A stretch of 43,479 bases of DNA from a virus, in IMG/VR virus record IMGVR_UViG_3300032081_000311, positions 1 through 43,479 of that record; one strand, given 5' to 3'. A program made the position numbers and the translations under genes. This document shows, piece by piece, positions 5,732-13,907 of this stretch (position 1 is its first letter; every line of letters begins with the position of its first letter). Under the pieces are notes generated by a model that saw only the letters and a program-made list of their open reading frames with translations, was not told where the DNA came from and did no database searches.

Positions 5732-6765
5732 TACACAGCCTCCGCATATTTCACAGCTAAATCTAAAGCTTTGGCTTTACGATTAGCCGCAGCACCAAAC
5801 CATGAACTATGTAGAGCGTTGCCTTCGGTTACAGACTCACGTAAATGGTCTTCAACGTAGGTGACAGCATTCAATGCTCCCCACCACGTACCTTTAGCAG
5901 ACTTCAGGTTTGCACCTGGAGACTGTTCTAAAGCGTCAACAGCTAGAAGTGGAAACTTGTTAAATTGATCAACAAGAGGTTCTTGCATACCTATCAACTT
6001 ACCTTCAGCTTTGAGCTGTTGGTCGTGTCTATAAGCAGCAATCATATCAGGTTGATAAATATCACCTACAAACTCAAGGAACTGAGAATGTTTAGCTTTC
6101 TTCCTAGAGAGTAAGTTTGCGGCTTCTCTAAACTCTGTCATACGCTCAGCAGATAACCCTAGAGCTTCTTCTGCGATCTGTATAACATCGTCATCGAATG
6201 CTTTAACGTGTGGCATACGGAAGGACGCTGTGCCACCGTGTTGTAAAGCCATCGTTAAAGTGTTGTTGCAAACAACTCTGATAGGTGTCAACTTAATAGT
6301 CATTGCTCGACCAACGATATGTGGTTGGTTGATAAGCAAATAACCTTTAATAAGGTCGTCACCCGCTAGTTCGAAGTCTTCTGAGATTTTAGCTAAACCC
6401 CAAATTTCTCCACCGTCTTTCAAACTACCTGCGGTTTCCATGGTCATATGACCAGCATCCGTAAAGCGTTTGAAGAACTTGAATACGTCTTCATTCTGTA
6501 TAGGGACATAGTCTCTACCACAATGCGATAGTATTCGGTTATCGCTATCTCGAACAACGTGGAAGGTATTCTCCGCTTGGATAAGACCTACATCGTCACT
6601 CCACTCAGGAGCGTCTATAGTATAACTAGGACGTTTGCTAACTGTCCAGTCTAACTGAGCCGCTTTCTGCATTTCAGATGGTTTAAGGTTAGAATCAACC
6701 TCGACACCTAATCCGTGCCAAGGTACATCCCCCGTCCAAGCCATCGTTTCTACTTGGTGTGCCAT
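5731..6765 (-). CDS. DUF932 phage/plasmid-like protein, 344 aa
   Basis: The start at 6765 (MAHQVETMAWTGDVPWHGLG) follows GAAAGGAGAAAATT. The opening AWTGDVPWHGLG, the later FHVVRDSDNRILSHCGRDYVPIQNEDVF (about residues 68-95, shown here in part) and LTPIRVVCNNTLTMAL are the usual hallmarks of the DUF932 family, frequent on phages and plasmids. Length is normal for the family. No enzymatic function is established. It heads the P5 operon, next to replication genes, so a role in DNA metabolism is possible. Confidence 0.85.
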   Translation of the reverse strand: MAHQVETMAWTGDVPWHGLGVEVDSNLKPSEMQKAAQLDWTVSKRPSYTIDAPEWSDDVGLIQAENTFHVVRDSDNRILSHCGRDYVPIQNEDVFKFFKRFTDAGHMTMETAGSLKDGGEIWGLAKISEDFELAGDDLIKGYLLINQPHIVGRAMTIKLTPIRVVCNNTLTMALQHGGTASFRMPHVKAFDDDVIQIAEEALGLSAERMTEFREAANLLSRKKAKHSQFLEFVGDIYQPDMIAAYRHDQQLKAEGKLIGMQEPLVDQFNKFPLLAVDALEQSPGANLKSAKGTWWGALNAVTYVEDHLRESVTEGNALHSSWFGAAANRKAKALDLAVKYAEAV

Positions 6766-6806
6766 AATTTTCTCCTTTCTAATGTGCATGGCTGCACTGG
6801 TTAATC

Positions 6807-6826
6807 ACGTAGCCTATTAGCTACGT
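6807..6826 (-). promoter_or_regulatory. 5'-end hairpin or operator of the P5 transcript
   Basis: A perfect 7-bp inverted repeat (ACGTAGC, six-base loop, GCTACGT) that starts at the predicted P5 start site (near 6825). It could be an mRNA-stabilising hairpin or a repressor site. Confidence 0.55.
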
Positions 6827-6831
6827 TTACC

Positions 6832-6860
6832 ATTATAGGTACGAAAACTACGAAAGTAAA
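6832..6860 (-). promoter_or_regulatory. Early promoter P5, best match
   Basis: On the minus strand: GTTAGTGCTTTACTTTCG containing -35 TTTACT, a 17-base spacer and a perfect -10 TATAAT. The -35 block lies inside the last codons and stop of the nuclease gene at 6848-7237, so promoter and coding sequence share bases. Confidence 0.9.
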
Positions 6861-7237
6861 GCACTAACAAGAGCGTCCCAATCGTAAGGAATCGTAAGAG
6901 TCACAAGAGCTTTTGATTTATAACCAGTCTTAACGAGGTCTTGAATACCTGTAAGACTGTCGATATGGTAGAGCTTAATCTCATCGTTTTTACGAGCCAT
7001 AACGAAAACTTGACCACCAAACGATGCACGTTTCGCTAACCACGATATTTGCATAGGTCGTAGAGTAAGAGCATTACCTGAATGTATTTCTTTGAGCTCG
7101 ATCCAGAACTCTTTACCTTTGGCACAACCGTTAACGTCAGGAACACCTGCTCCTGTCATACCTGTTTCAATTCGTTGTAAATGTATTTCAGGCAGATTTG
7201 ATCTTAACAAGAGCCATAAATTTTTTTCTTTCGCCAT
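6848..7237 (-). CDS. PD-(D/E)XK / VRR-NUC-like endonuclease, 129 aa
   Basis: A small nuclease-like protein. GVPDVNG (Asp34), FWIELKE (Glu47 and Lys49) and the downstream RPMQISWL (Gln63) form the expected D...ExK...Q pattern of the PD-(D/E)XK superfamily, close to VRR-NUC and Holliday-resolvase-like phage nucleases. Such enzymes process branched or damaged DNA during replication and recombination. The start overlaps the upstream gene by 50 bases and has a weak ribosome-binding site, but the N-terminal helix (LWLLLRSNLPEIHLQRIETG) belongs to the fold. Its last codons coincide with promoter P5. Confidence 0.75.
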   Translation of the reverse strand: MAKEKNLWLLLRSNLPEIHLQRIETGMTGAGVPDVNGCAKGKEFWIELKEIHSGNALTLRPMQISWLAKRASFGGQVFVMARKNDEIKLYHIDSLTGIQDLVKTGYKSKALVTLTIPYDWDALVSALLS

Positions 7238-7901
7238 ATTTCATTTTACGGTAACGTTTCATAATCGAGCGTTTTGTTAAAATAGACCAACGTTCATTAA
7301 AAGAACGACTGTTTGAATATTTTGCTCGTTTTCGATGTTTAGATATATTAGGTTCTCGCCACCAATAATTTCTCCATTTTTTCAATTTAAACGATAAAGG
7401 ATCAGGTTTGTATACAGTTCCGTCTGAGTATCTAGGTGTTGTATGTTCTTCATTTAATACACGTTCAAGCCACTCCATATCTTCTTGTACGTAAGGTTCA
7501 TCAGTCGCTAGATATTCTATATGGTCTAAAATATCGTTATCTATAACCGCTTCGTCATAAGCACATTGACACCAGTTTTGATAATGACCAGATAAAACCT
7601 GTTTTCTTTTACCCGAGCCATACGTTGACATAGGGTCTTTATTTTTAGAATATTGATGTTGTTTTTGACAATGTTTAGAACAATAATTTAATAATCCAGT
7701 CTGATTCTTAAAAAACTCAACAGAACAATACACACATGATCGAGGAATATCTATGATCGGTTTTTTGCCTTCAGCGTTATGAAACGTGTTACCGCATTCG
7801 GCACTACAAAACTTTCGTCTTTGTCCGTATAAAGGTTTCGAACATACCTTGCACTCTCCGTTGTTCGGTAGTTCTATTTGTGTGTTACTTGCTAAAAACA
7901 T
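7188..7901 (-). CDS. Double zinc-knuckle protein, 237 aa
   Basis: Two Cys-rich motifs lie near the N-terminus: C17-x2-C20-x11-C32-x3-C36 and C56-x2-C59-x14-C74-x3-C78, each suited to bind one zinc. The rest is hydrophilic, Trp/Tyr-rich and ends in a strongly basic region. I see no HNH or nuclease motif; a nucleic-acid-binding role is likely. The ATG at 7901 has no proper ribosome-binding site, and the -10 of promoter P6 lies only nine bases upstream, which predicts a leaderless or nearly leaderless mRNA. Confidence 0.7.
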   Translation of the reverse strand: MFLASNTQIELPNNGECKVCSKPLYGQRRKFCSAECGNTFHNAEGKKPIIDIPRSCVYCSVEFFKNQTGLLNYCSKHCQKQHQYSKNKDPMSTYGSGKRKQVLSGHYQNWCQCAYDEAVIDNDILDHIEYLATDEPYVQEDMEWLERVLNEEHTTPRYSDGTVYKPDPLSFKLKKWRNYWWREPNISKHRKRAKYSNSRSFNERWSILTKRSIMKRYRKMKYGERKKFMALVKIKSA

Positions 7902-7909
7902 ATACCTTA

Positions 7910-7938
7910 AATATAAAAGGCAAAGTTTAGAAAGTAAA
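7910..7938 (-). promoter_or_regulatory. Early promoter P6
   Basis: On the minus strand: CAGTGCTTTACTTTC containing -35 TTTACT, a 17-base spacer, then -10 TATATT. The predicted start site (about 7902-7903) is next to the ATG at 7901. It drives the zinc-knuckle and nuclease genes. Confidence 0.8.
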
Positions 7939-7946
7939 GCACTGTA

Positions 7947-8291
7947 CTAGCCCGACCAGTCCCAACCAGTATGTGGAGCGGCTTTTTGGTTATTAGCAAT
8001 AAGTTTGATGTCTCTTTCTTTTAACCAGTCATCGAAAGCACGTTTAGTCTGATCGAGGTCATCGTACATATTTTTAAACTCAGACCATTTGTTCCGAGCA
8101 ATCTGTGTACCATAGTAGTAATCACCGTCACCGAGTTTACAACGTGTAATAATCTGCCACATACGTTGTTTTGTTAAATTATGCTCTCTACCCATTTGTT
8201 CTAGAGTTGTAGAGCTCTCTACCCATTGTTCGTACATTCGTCTGTACTTAATAGAGTATTCTTTAGCTTTTTCTTGTGAGATACCTTTCAT
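7947..8291 (-). CDS. Small HTH protein, 114 aa
   Basis: I place the start at ATG 8291 (MKGISQEKAKEYSIKYRRMY), which follows AAAGGAAATAAA and overlaps the polymerase stop (ATGA). Residues about 28-50 (TTLEQMGREHNLTKQRMWQI) look like the helix-turn-helix of sigma-factor region 4 or a similar DNA-binding domain. It is too short for a sigma factor. It is the last gene of the long P7 operon, and a transcription regulator is a reasonable guess. Confidence 0.65.
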   Translation of the reverse strand: MKGISQEKAKEYSIKYRRMYEQWVESSTTLEQMGREHNLTKQRMWQIITRCKLGDGDYYYGTQIARNKWSEFKNMYDDLDQTKRAFDDWLKERDIKLIANNQKAAPHTGWDWSG

Positions 8292-10153
8292 TTTATTTCC
8301 TTTGTTTCGCCCCATGAACTTCCGAGTTCCTTATCCACTAGTAGGGGTACTGCAAGTTCTACACAAGTTTCCATTATTTCTGCAATCTTGTCAGCTTGTT
8401 CAGTGTTCTCTACTGAGATATCAACCTCATCGTGGACTTGTAGGTGAGGAACAATTCCTTCCTCCCACAGACCGAGCATTGCTAACTTCGTCATGTCAGC
8501 AGCCGATCCTTGAATCAACCGATTCAGAGCCTTATATGTATATGATCTTTTTAAATTATCACCGTATTTTTCCTGTGCTTCTTCGTACGGTAGAGGTAGA
8601 GTACGTTCATATCTATCTTCCCATAGATTAAACCTACAACGTCTACCAGCAAACGTTCGTATATAGCCACGTTCCATGGCTACCCTTGCACACTGATCTT
8701 GTAACCCTCTTATAAAGGGAACTTTAGCATGATACTGCTGAAATAACCCCTCAGCTTCCGTATCGTCTATCCCCAGCTCTTTAATAAGCTTTTCTTTACC
8801 CATCCCATAGCTAAGTCCTAGATTAATCGTCTTAGCCTGTTTACGCGGTATATTAGCCATATCTGCAACGATCTGGTGGAAATCCGCGTTCTTTTCTGTA
8901 TATTCAACTACCGCATCTTTTGCCCCTGCTAAGTTCATTCGATCAGCGTAATGAACGGTAAGCCTTGGCTCTTGTTGTGAATAATCGAATACACCCCACT
9001 GACAACCATCCTCTGGAATAAACAAAGATCGTATTAAATTACCGATCTCTGGATCTCTTGCAGGAACTTGTTGTAGATTAGGATTACTATAGCTAAATCT
9101 ACCACTAACCGTGCCGCCACGATCGTTACGCATAGCGTGAGCTTCTGCGTGTATACGACCATCGAAGCAGTGATCTTTAATCATCTTATCGATAAAAGTA
9201 GTTCTAGCTTTATTAAGTTTCCTGGCTCGAACAATAAGTTGTGGTAACTCGTGTTCATGTCCCTCTAACCAGTCTTTTTGAAAACTAGCCATACCTTTTG
9301 CGGTTCTAGGAAACCATATCTTGTTCTTTTCAAAGATAGCTTCTAACGATGCATTAGCCCATAAATTAACTTCTGCACCATATTTACGTTTAATCTCGAC
9401 CTGTAGCTTTTGTTCTTCGATCGATAACTTTTTACTAACATCATCAGCTTTTTGTTCATCGATTCTAACCCCTCGCCATCGCATTTCTAATAGTAAAGGA
9501 ATCAGTCGGCATTCCATATCGAGTATTTTTTCTAACCCTTGTTCTTGAACTTCGATCTTTAATTTTTGCCAAAGTTTTAGAGTTAATGCTGCATCTTGCT
9601 CACCATAAGGTCCAACGAACTTAGACGGTAATTTATACATTTCTGATTTAGGATTTACCCCAAACGATAGAGCAGCATTTTGTAATAACGATTCATCTTT
9701 CTTTTCGTTACAGTAAAACTCACCGAGGTTATCTAAAGAATAAGAATACCTATTCTCGTTTACTAGGGGAGCCGCTACGATCGTATCTAATATTTTACCA
9801 CCTACGTGTACGCCTTCTCTACGGAGCCACCCTACGTCGTATAAGGCGTTATGAAATATAACGTCTCGCTTTTCCGATGCTAAAGTGTTGCGTAACCAAC
9901 GTAATACAATATCTTCGTCAAGATTACCTCCGCCTTGATGACGGATAGGAAAGTAACCCTTCCAACCCTCTGTCGCAATACCAACACCTACGATATACCC
10001 ACGACCTGTAGCCCATCCTGGACCACAAGTCATGAGGTGTGGATCGTAAGTTTCTAAATCTACTGCTATTGTTTCTGTCTCAGAAAACTGAGGGAAAACT
10101 TCTGGAATAGACCAGTCACTTGTTGGAGCGAACATAGGGGTTTGTAAAATCAC
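8288..10153 (-). CDS. polA: Family A DNA polymerase with 3'-5' exonuclease, 621 aa
   Basis: The replicative polymerase of the phage. Exonuclease motifs: VDLETYD (Asp32, Glu34), HNALYDVGW (Asp106) and YGEQDAAL (Tyr183, Asp187). Polymerase motif A is DYSQQEPRL (Asp390), motif B RKQAKTINLGLSYG (Arg437, Lys441, Tyr449), motif C VHDEVD (His574, Asp575, Glu576). The residue equivalent to E. coli Phe762 is Leu445. There is no 5'-nuclease domain, as usual in phages. The ATG at 10153 overlaps the upstream stop (ATGA). The start is short and the exonuclease domain is complete. Confidence 0.95.
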   Translation of the reverse strand: MILQTPMFAPTSDWSIPEVFPQFSETETIAVDLETYDPHLMTCGPGWATGRGYIVGVGIATEGWKGYFPIRHQGGGNLDEDIVLRWLRNTLASEKRDVIFHNALYDVGWLRREGVHVGGKILDTIVAAPLVNENRYSYSLDNLGEFYCNEKKDESLLQNAALSFGVNPKSEMYKLPSKFVGPYGEQDAALTLKLWQKLKIEVQEQGLEKILDMECRLIPLLLEMRWRGVRIDEQKADDVSKKLSIEEQKLQVEIKRKYGAEVNLWANASLEAIFEKNKIWFPRTAKGMASFQKDWLEGHEHELPQLIVRARKLNKARTTFIDKMIKDHCFDGRIHAEAHAMRNDRGGTVSGRFSYSNPNLQQVPARDPEIGNLIRSLFIPEDGCQWGVFDYSQQEPRLTVHYADRMNLAGAKDAVVEYTEKNADFHQIVADMANIPRKQAKTINLGLSYGMGKEKLIKELGIDDTEAEGLFQQYHAKVPFIRGLQDQCARVAMERGYIRTFAGRRCRFNLWEDRYERTLPLPYEEAQEKYGDNLKRSYTYKALNRLIQGSAADMTKLAMLGLWEEGIVPHLQVHDEVDISVENTEQADKIAEIMETCVELAVPLLVDKELGSSWGETKEIK

Positions 10154-10491
10154 TTTTTCTTTTTGATCCTCGTGACTTTAGTTTTCTTAGCTTTTGGCTT
10201 TTTTGCAGGAGCTTTACCACCTTCCCAAGCTTCGTTAACATTTGGAGTAGACTTATCGTCTGCCTTATATGTTCCTTTTTTCGTTCTAGCTCGTTTAGGA
10301 TCTTTCTGCACCACTTCATAGATGTTCCCCGCTTTAAGTTCGTCGTCAAACTTCTTTAAAACAACTTCAGCATCTTTGATTGCTTTTTCAAGAACTTCTT
10401 CCTTTACAACTTTTTTAGGTTGTAGTTCTTCTTTTGGTAACGGTGTAAAAAATTTAACAAACTTTTTCCACCAACTATCTGTATTACTCAT
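10150..10491 (-). CDS. Basic-tailed hypothetical protein, 113 aa
   Basis: The product begins MSNTDSWWKKFVKFFTPL, an amphipathic aromatic segment, continues with an acidic helical part, and ends in a Lys/Pro/Ala-rich basic tail (KAPAKKPKAKKTKVTRIKKK). It may contact DNA or the polymerase encoded immediately downstream, to which it is translationally coupled. No family recognised. Confidence 0.7.
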   Translation of the reverse strand: MSNTDSWWKKFVKFFTPLPKEELQPKKVVKEEVLEKAIKDAEVVLKKFDDELKAGNIYEVVQKDPKRARTKKGTYKADDKSTPNVNEAWEGGKAPAKKPKAKKTKVTRIKKKK

Positions 10492-10838
10492 TAGTAATCC
10501 TCCTTGCCATCTTCTGCGGCATAATTAACATCGTCAGCTTCAACGCTAACTTGATTAGTATTAGCTAAAATGTATTCTTCAACTAATAATAAATATCTAC
10601 GTAAGTCTCGAATATCATCGAGTAAACCTGCTTCGCCTTTGTAGACTTCACCTGCTTCGAAGATATCCCACCCGTGCTTTTCAGACTGGTGTTCTATACG
10701 ATCGAACTTACGTGCTAACATCATAAAGGCACCAACACCTCCACGACGTCTCCAAGAATCACCGTACGAAGTCTCTGCTCGTTTAAGAGCTTCAAGATCG
10801 TTTTGGGCAACTTCTTTCATGCTTTCCCATTTGCTCAT
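10491..10838 (-). CDS. Nmad1 (DUF1599)-like nucleotide-modification-associated protein, 115 aa
   Basis: The ATG at 10838 (MSKWESMKEVAQ) follows AGGAGAAAGCAA and overlaps the stop of the thymidylate-synthase-like gene (ATGA). The core YGDSWRRRGGVGAFMMLARK, followed by a helical LDDIRDLRRYLLLVEE segment, is typical of a phage family related to the 'nucleotide modification associated domain 1' (DUF1599). Its biochemical role is unknown. Coupling to the thymidylate-synthase-like gene fits nucleotide or base modification. Family assignment is by eye. Confidence 0.65.
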   Translation of the reverse strand: MSKWESMKEVAQNDLEALKRAETSYGDSWRRRGGVGAFMMLARKFDRIEHQSEKHGWDIFEAGEVYKGEAGLLDDIRDLRRYLLLVEEYILANTNQVSVEADDVNYAAEDGKEDY

Positions 10839-11926
10839 TTGCTTTCTCCTATATCCGCATTGTTTAAAGTATAGGCGGTGTCTCGTTTGCGGATCCACTC
10901 AAAACACGCCTCCATCCAATCGAGAGACTTAATAGACTGTACTTCTCGATACGAATTCAAATAATCTCTTTCTTTATGATAATGAAATGCTTTTAACATA
11001 GGCACTGCTACGTCTGGAAAAATATTATTATCCCATTCGATATCATCTGTTCTTTTTAGCATTTCTTTTGGATTATATCTAAAAGTTTCAAAATAATCGA
11101 AGAAGAACCTGACTTCTCTGTTAAAAGAAATAAGGTCATTAACAATAGGTACAGGCTCATATTCATCGATAAGATCGTAATGATTTTGTATATGTTTATA
11201 GGTGTATACATTTAGTTCAATATCTTTAACTTTTTCCCACACAGGAGTGTTTGGATAAATATGAAAACTATCACTAATTTGAGTATAATCACCCATCGGT
11301 AAATTTAGATTAAGAGCTACGAACTCTTGCAACATAGACATATGAACTGCGTTAGCACCATAAGCTCCCCAAAGCATATCGTTAGAACGATTACAAACGG
11401 TCATACATAACTTACCATCACGTACTTTAAAATAAATATTCGTATTACAAGGTACATCCTTACGTTCTTTTTTCTTATTACAAGCTCTCGCTAAATCTTC
11501 ATGAGTGTCCCACATTTGTAAAACTGCTCGTCTTTCATAAGGATTATCTTTTAACAACCCGATAATTGCGGCTATTTGATCTTTATTCCAATAACTTCTC
11601 CATCGCCAACCATAAGCTCCCCATAAAGTTTCACCGTCGTCTGAAAAATCAAACATCGATTTAACAAAATAAGTTAGTGGTTCTAAGTCGTTACGACCAT
11701 CGAGCATCCATAACCCTTCTATAAAATGAAAAAATGGATTAGCGTCTCTTTGTTTTATTAAACAAACTCTTTCCCAAGGTTTTTTGTATACGGTAGCTAC
11801 AGGTGTCTTAGCTTCATACGTTATACCATTACGACTTTCCTGTACTCTATATTCAGTAGGGTCTTGAAATAAATCTATACCTTTTTCTAACGCGTCGTTT
11901 ACGTTTCTTGCATTAATTACTTTCAT
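10835..11926 (-). CDS. Thymidylate synthase family enzyme (ThyA or dUMP hydroxymethylase), 363 aa
   Basis: The catalytic framework is present: Glu70 in FIEGLW, GAYGWRWR (residues 103-110), Arg132-Arg133, Cys160 in DVPCN, CNRSND (178-183) and FHIY (His222, Tyr224). Asn192, in the place of the ThyA Asn that recognises uracil, suggests dUMP rather than dCMP as substrate, since dCMP hydroxymethylases carry Asp there. The enzyme either makes dTMP or makes 5-hydroxymethyl-dUMP for base modification. The second option gains weight from the adjacent hypermodification gene. It overlaps both neighbours by ATGA. Confidence 0.85.
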   Translation of the reverse strand: MKVINARNVNDALEKGIDLFQDPTEYRVQESRNGITYEAKTPVATVYKKPWERVCLIKQRDANPFFHFIEGLWMLDGRNDLEPLTYFVKSMFDFSDDGETLWGAYGWRWRSYWNKDQIAAIIGLLKDNPYERRAVLQMWDTHEDLARACNKKKERKDVPCNTNIYFKVRDGKLCMTVCNRSNDMLWGAYGANAVHMSMLQEFVALNLNLPMGDYTQISDSFHIYPNTPVWEKVKDIELNVYTYKHIQNHYDLIDEYEPVPIVNDLISFNREVRFFFDYFETFRYNPKEMLKRTDDIEWDNNIFPDVAVPMLKAFHYHKERDYLNSYREVQSIKSLDWMEACFEWIRKRDTAYTLNNADIGESK

Positions 11927-12141
11927 AATGTGTCTTGATAACCTCCTACTATTTCATGTATCACAAAACGAATTTCTTCATCGTTTAACATTGGTACTTT
12001 TCTTTTTATAAAAGCTATTGCAAGTCGCTCATCTGCGGCTACTTTTAGAAAGAAAGCTACCTCTAAAAACTGTGTATAATGTATATCGATTACATCACCA
12101 TACTCTTCTAACAACTCTATTACTCTATCACTCATTCCCAT
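11923..12141 (-). CDS. Small hypothetical protein, 72 aa
   Basis: Function not recognised. The product MGMSDRVIELLEEYGDVIDI is helical and acidic, with a hydrophobic middle but no clear membrane segment. The ATG at 12141 follows AGAAGGAGAAAGTAAGT. It overlaps the base-modification gene upstream and the thymidylate-synthase-like gene downstream, so it is co-expressed with them and could be an accessory factor. Confidence 0.7.
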   Translation of the reverse strand: MGMSDRVIELLEEYGDVIDIHYTQFLEVAFFLKVAADERLAIAFIKRKVPMLNDEEIRFVIHEIVGGYQDTL

Positions 12142-13060
12142 ACTTACTTTCTCCTTCTATTAAGTCTTCCACCATTGGAAGATTATTATGTTTATACACC
12201 GATCGTGTTCGTCCCTCGCCTTTATATATTCGAGAGTATTTATCAAACTCACATAGACCACCTTCGATCTCTCGCATTTCATAATTAGCACCGTTTCTAA
12301 AAATAATCGAAGGAGCTAATACTTTCTTTACTTCTTTAAATAGGTCTTGCATTTCTTTACACCATGGATGGCTTTTACGACTATAGTCTAACGGTCTGCC
12401 TGTAAGACGATTAAGTCCTCGCATGGCTCCTGGACCTGCATTAGCCCAAGTCATAATATCGTTAGCGTTTTCTAATAAATAGGTATGTCTTAAATCAGTA
12501 ACAACTTCGTAAGCCATAAATGGACCCATGTATGGATAATCTCTAAGAATTAACCATGTTGCTTCTAATGAAGATTCACCCTTTACTAAATTCTCATGTA
12601 ATCTAGATAATATAGATTCTCTAGCTTTCCAAATATGTGAAACACACTCGGCTACTCCTGTTACTTTATCCATACCGTTTGGTGTTTTAATAATGTAAGC
12701 ACCCGTGATCCACTTAGGTTGTTTAGTTATTTCATAAATAGCTTTCTTTCTATTCCACTTACGTAATAAATCATGATCGATTAAAGTTCTCCCTGTTTCT
12801 ATTAAATTAAACCAACGGAATATAATCGTAGCCATAAGAACGTCTTCTTCGTTCCGCATAGGCTCTCTTATATGTGTTCTAAACCAACGTGTTGTACGAT
12901 CATCTTCTCTAAACACTTGGCAGAACTTAAACTCCTGCAAAATTGGATCGTCAGTCCAGGGAGGGGAAAGAACTGCAGATTCTTTTTTAATGCGTATCGA
13001 CTCACGTTCAGTTTGCCAATAGCAATAACGATCCAACTCTGCGGGAATAAACTCAGTCAT
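12128..13060 (-). CDS. HMUDK_hel / aGPT-PPlase-type DNA base hypermodification protein, 310 aa
   Basis: The layout PPWTDDPILQEFKFCQVFRE (residues 33-52), DRTTRWF, GAYIIKT (120-126), a helix-hairpin-like YPYMGPFMAYEVVTDLR (175-191) and WANAGPGAMRGLNRL (205-219) matches the predicted glycosylase-like helical proteins linked to thymine hypermodification. These are known from comparative genomics as aGPT-PPlase or the helical part of 5-hmdU DNA kinase. Relatives act on 5-hydroxymethyluracil or its pyrophosphorylated form in phage DNA. No P-loop kinase domain is attached here. The neighbouring thymidylate-synthase-like gene could supply the modified nucleotide. Confidence 0.75.
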   Translation of the reverse strand: MTEFIPAELDRYCYWQTERESIRIKKESAVLSPPWTDDPILQEFKFCQVFREDDRTTRWFRTHIREPMRNEEDVLMATIIFRWFNLIETGRTLIDHDLLRKWNRKKAIYEITKQPKWITGAYIIKTPNGMDKVTGVAECVSHIWKARESILSRLHENLVKGESSLEATWLILRDYPYMGPFMAYEVVTDLRHTYLLENANDIMTWANAGPGAMRGLNRLTGRPLDYSRKSHPWCKEMQDLFKEVKKVLAPSIIFRNGANYEMREIEGGLCEFDKYSRIYKGEGRTRSVYKHNNLPMVEDLIEGESKYGNE

Positions 13061-13902
13061 TACTTTTTACGTAACACCCAAGAACAGTTATTAGCGACTT
13101 CAGGATAAAACGTGGCGGCAACAACTCGTAAAAACTGTCTACCGTATCTGTTTTGTAATTTTTGAAACTGTTCAGGAGTCCATCCTGTTTCAGAATCTTC
13201 TTTCATCGCTTTCTTTAAATTAGGTAATTGTATAAACGTTCCTGTAACGTCTACGATCTCGAAGTTTCTTTCTAATTCTTCTTTTAGTTCTTGAAACCCC
13301 CACTCGTATACGTGATCTTCAGGAAGCTTGTCGTTAGAACCATCGTGGTTAGGAGTAGATACAAAAGCTAACCCATTCGGTCTTATAGCTCTAGCGGCAT
13401 CATCTAACCATGCACCAATAAACTCTCTACCCATATGTTCTATAACTTCAGTAGTCCAGAAAAAATCTACGCTTTCATCTTCTAGTTTAAATACAGGATC
13501 AACAGTTAAATCTTGTATACGTATTTCACCGTTAAAGTTCTGAAACCATGTAGAATCAGCTAACTCTCCACCTGCATTAGACCAAAAAGGATTTTCTAAT
13601 TCACAAGCAGGATCGATATCGTAACCATAATACGATCTGATAATATCTGATTTCTTTACAACATAAGCTTTATATAGATTTCTGAGCGTCCAACACTCAC
13701 CACAACCAACTTCAAATGTATCGAGTGGTCGACCTAAACGTTTAGCTTCAGCGATACACATAGAAGCGATCTTATCGAATCGACTTATATGAGCAAGTTC
13801 ATCGGGTCTCCAGTTTGCTAACACACCTGCACTAGCTATATCCATTCTAGTATTTTTACTGTCGTTTTCATTAACAGTAAGTTTCTTTCTTATTGATGAC
13901 AT
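13060..13902 (-). CDS. Class I SAM-dependent methyltransferase, 280 aa
   Basis: Motif I is FEVGCGECW (about residues 63-71), followed by YYGYDID (91-97) with the acidic residue for the ribose. The post-motif region has FFWTTEVIEHMG (147-158) and IRPNGLAFVSTPN (173-185), as in Methyltransferase_11/23-type enzymes that act on small molecules or sugars. It lacks the (D/N)PP(Y/W) motif of DNA amino-methyltransferases. ATG 13902 follows GGAGGTAAATTAA. Its place in the base-modification operon suggests it could methylate a modified base or precursor; the substrate is unknown. Confidence 0.8.
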   Translation of the reverse strand: MSSIRKKLTVNENDSKNTRMDIASAGVLANWRPDELAHISRFDKIASMCIAEAKRLGRPLDTFEVGCGECWTLRNLYKAYVVKKSDIIRSYYGYDIDPACELENPFWSNAGGELADSTWFQNFNGEIRIQDLTVDPVFKLEDESVDFFWTTEVIEHMGREFIGAWLDDAARAIRPNGLAFVSTPNHDGSNDKLPEDHVYEWGFQELKEELERNFEIVDVTGTFIQLPNLKKAMKEDSETGWTPEQFQKLQNRYGRQFLRVVAATFYPEVANNCSWVLRKK

Positions 13903-13907
13903 TTAAT

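Noticed and set aside
10116-10349. Minus-strand Lys-rich frame of 77 codons
   Set aside because: Fully within the basic 113-aa gene in another frame and overlapping the polymerase start; the coupled ATGA arrangement of the true genes leaves no place for it.
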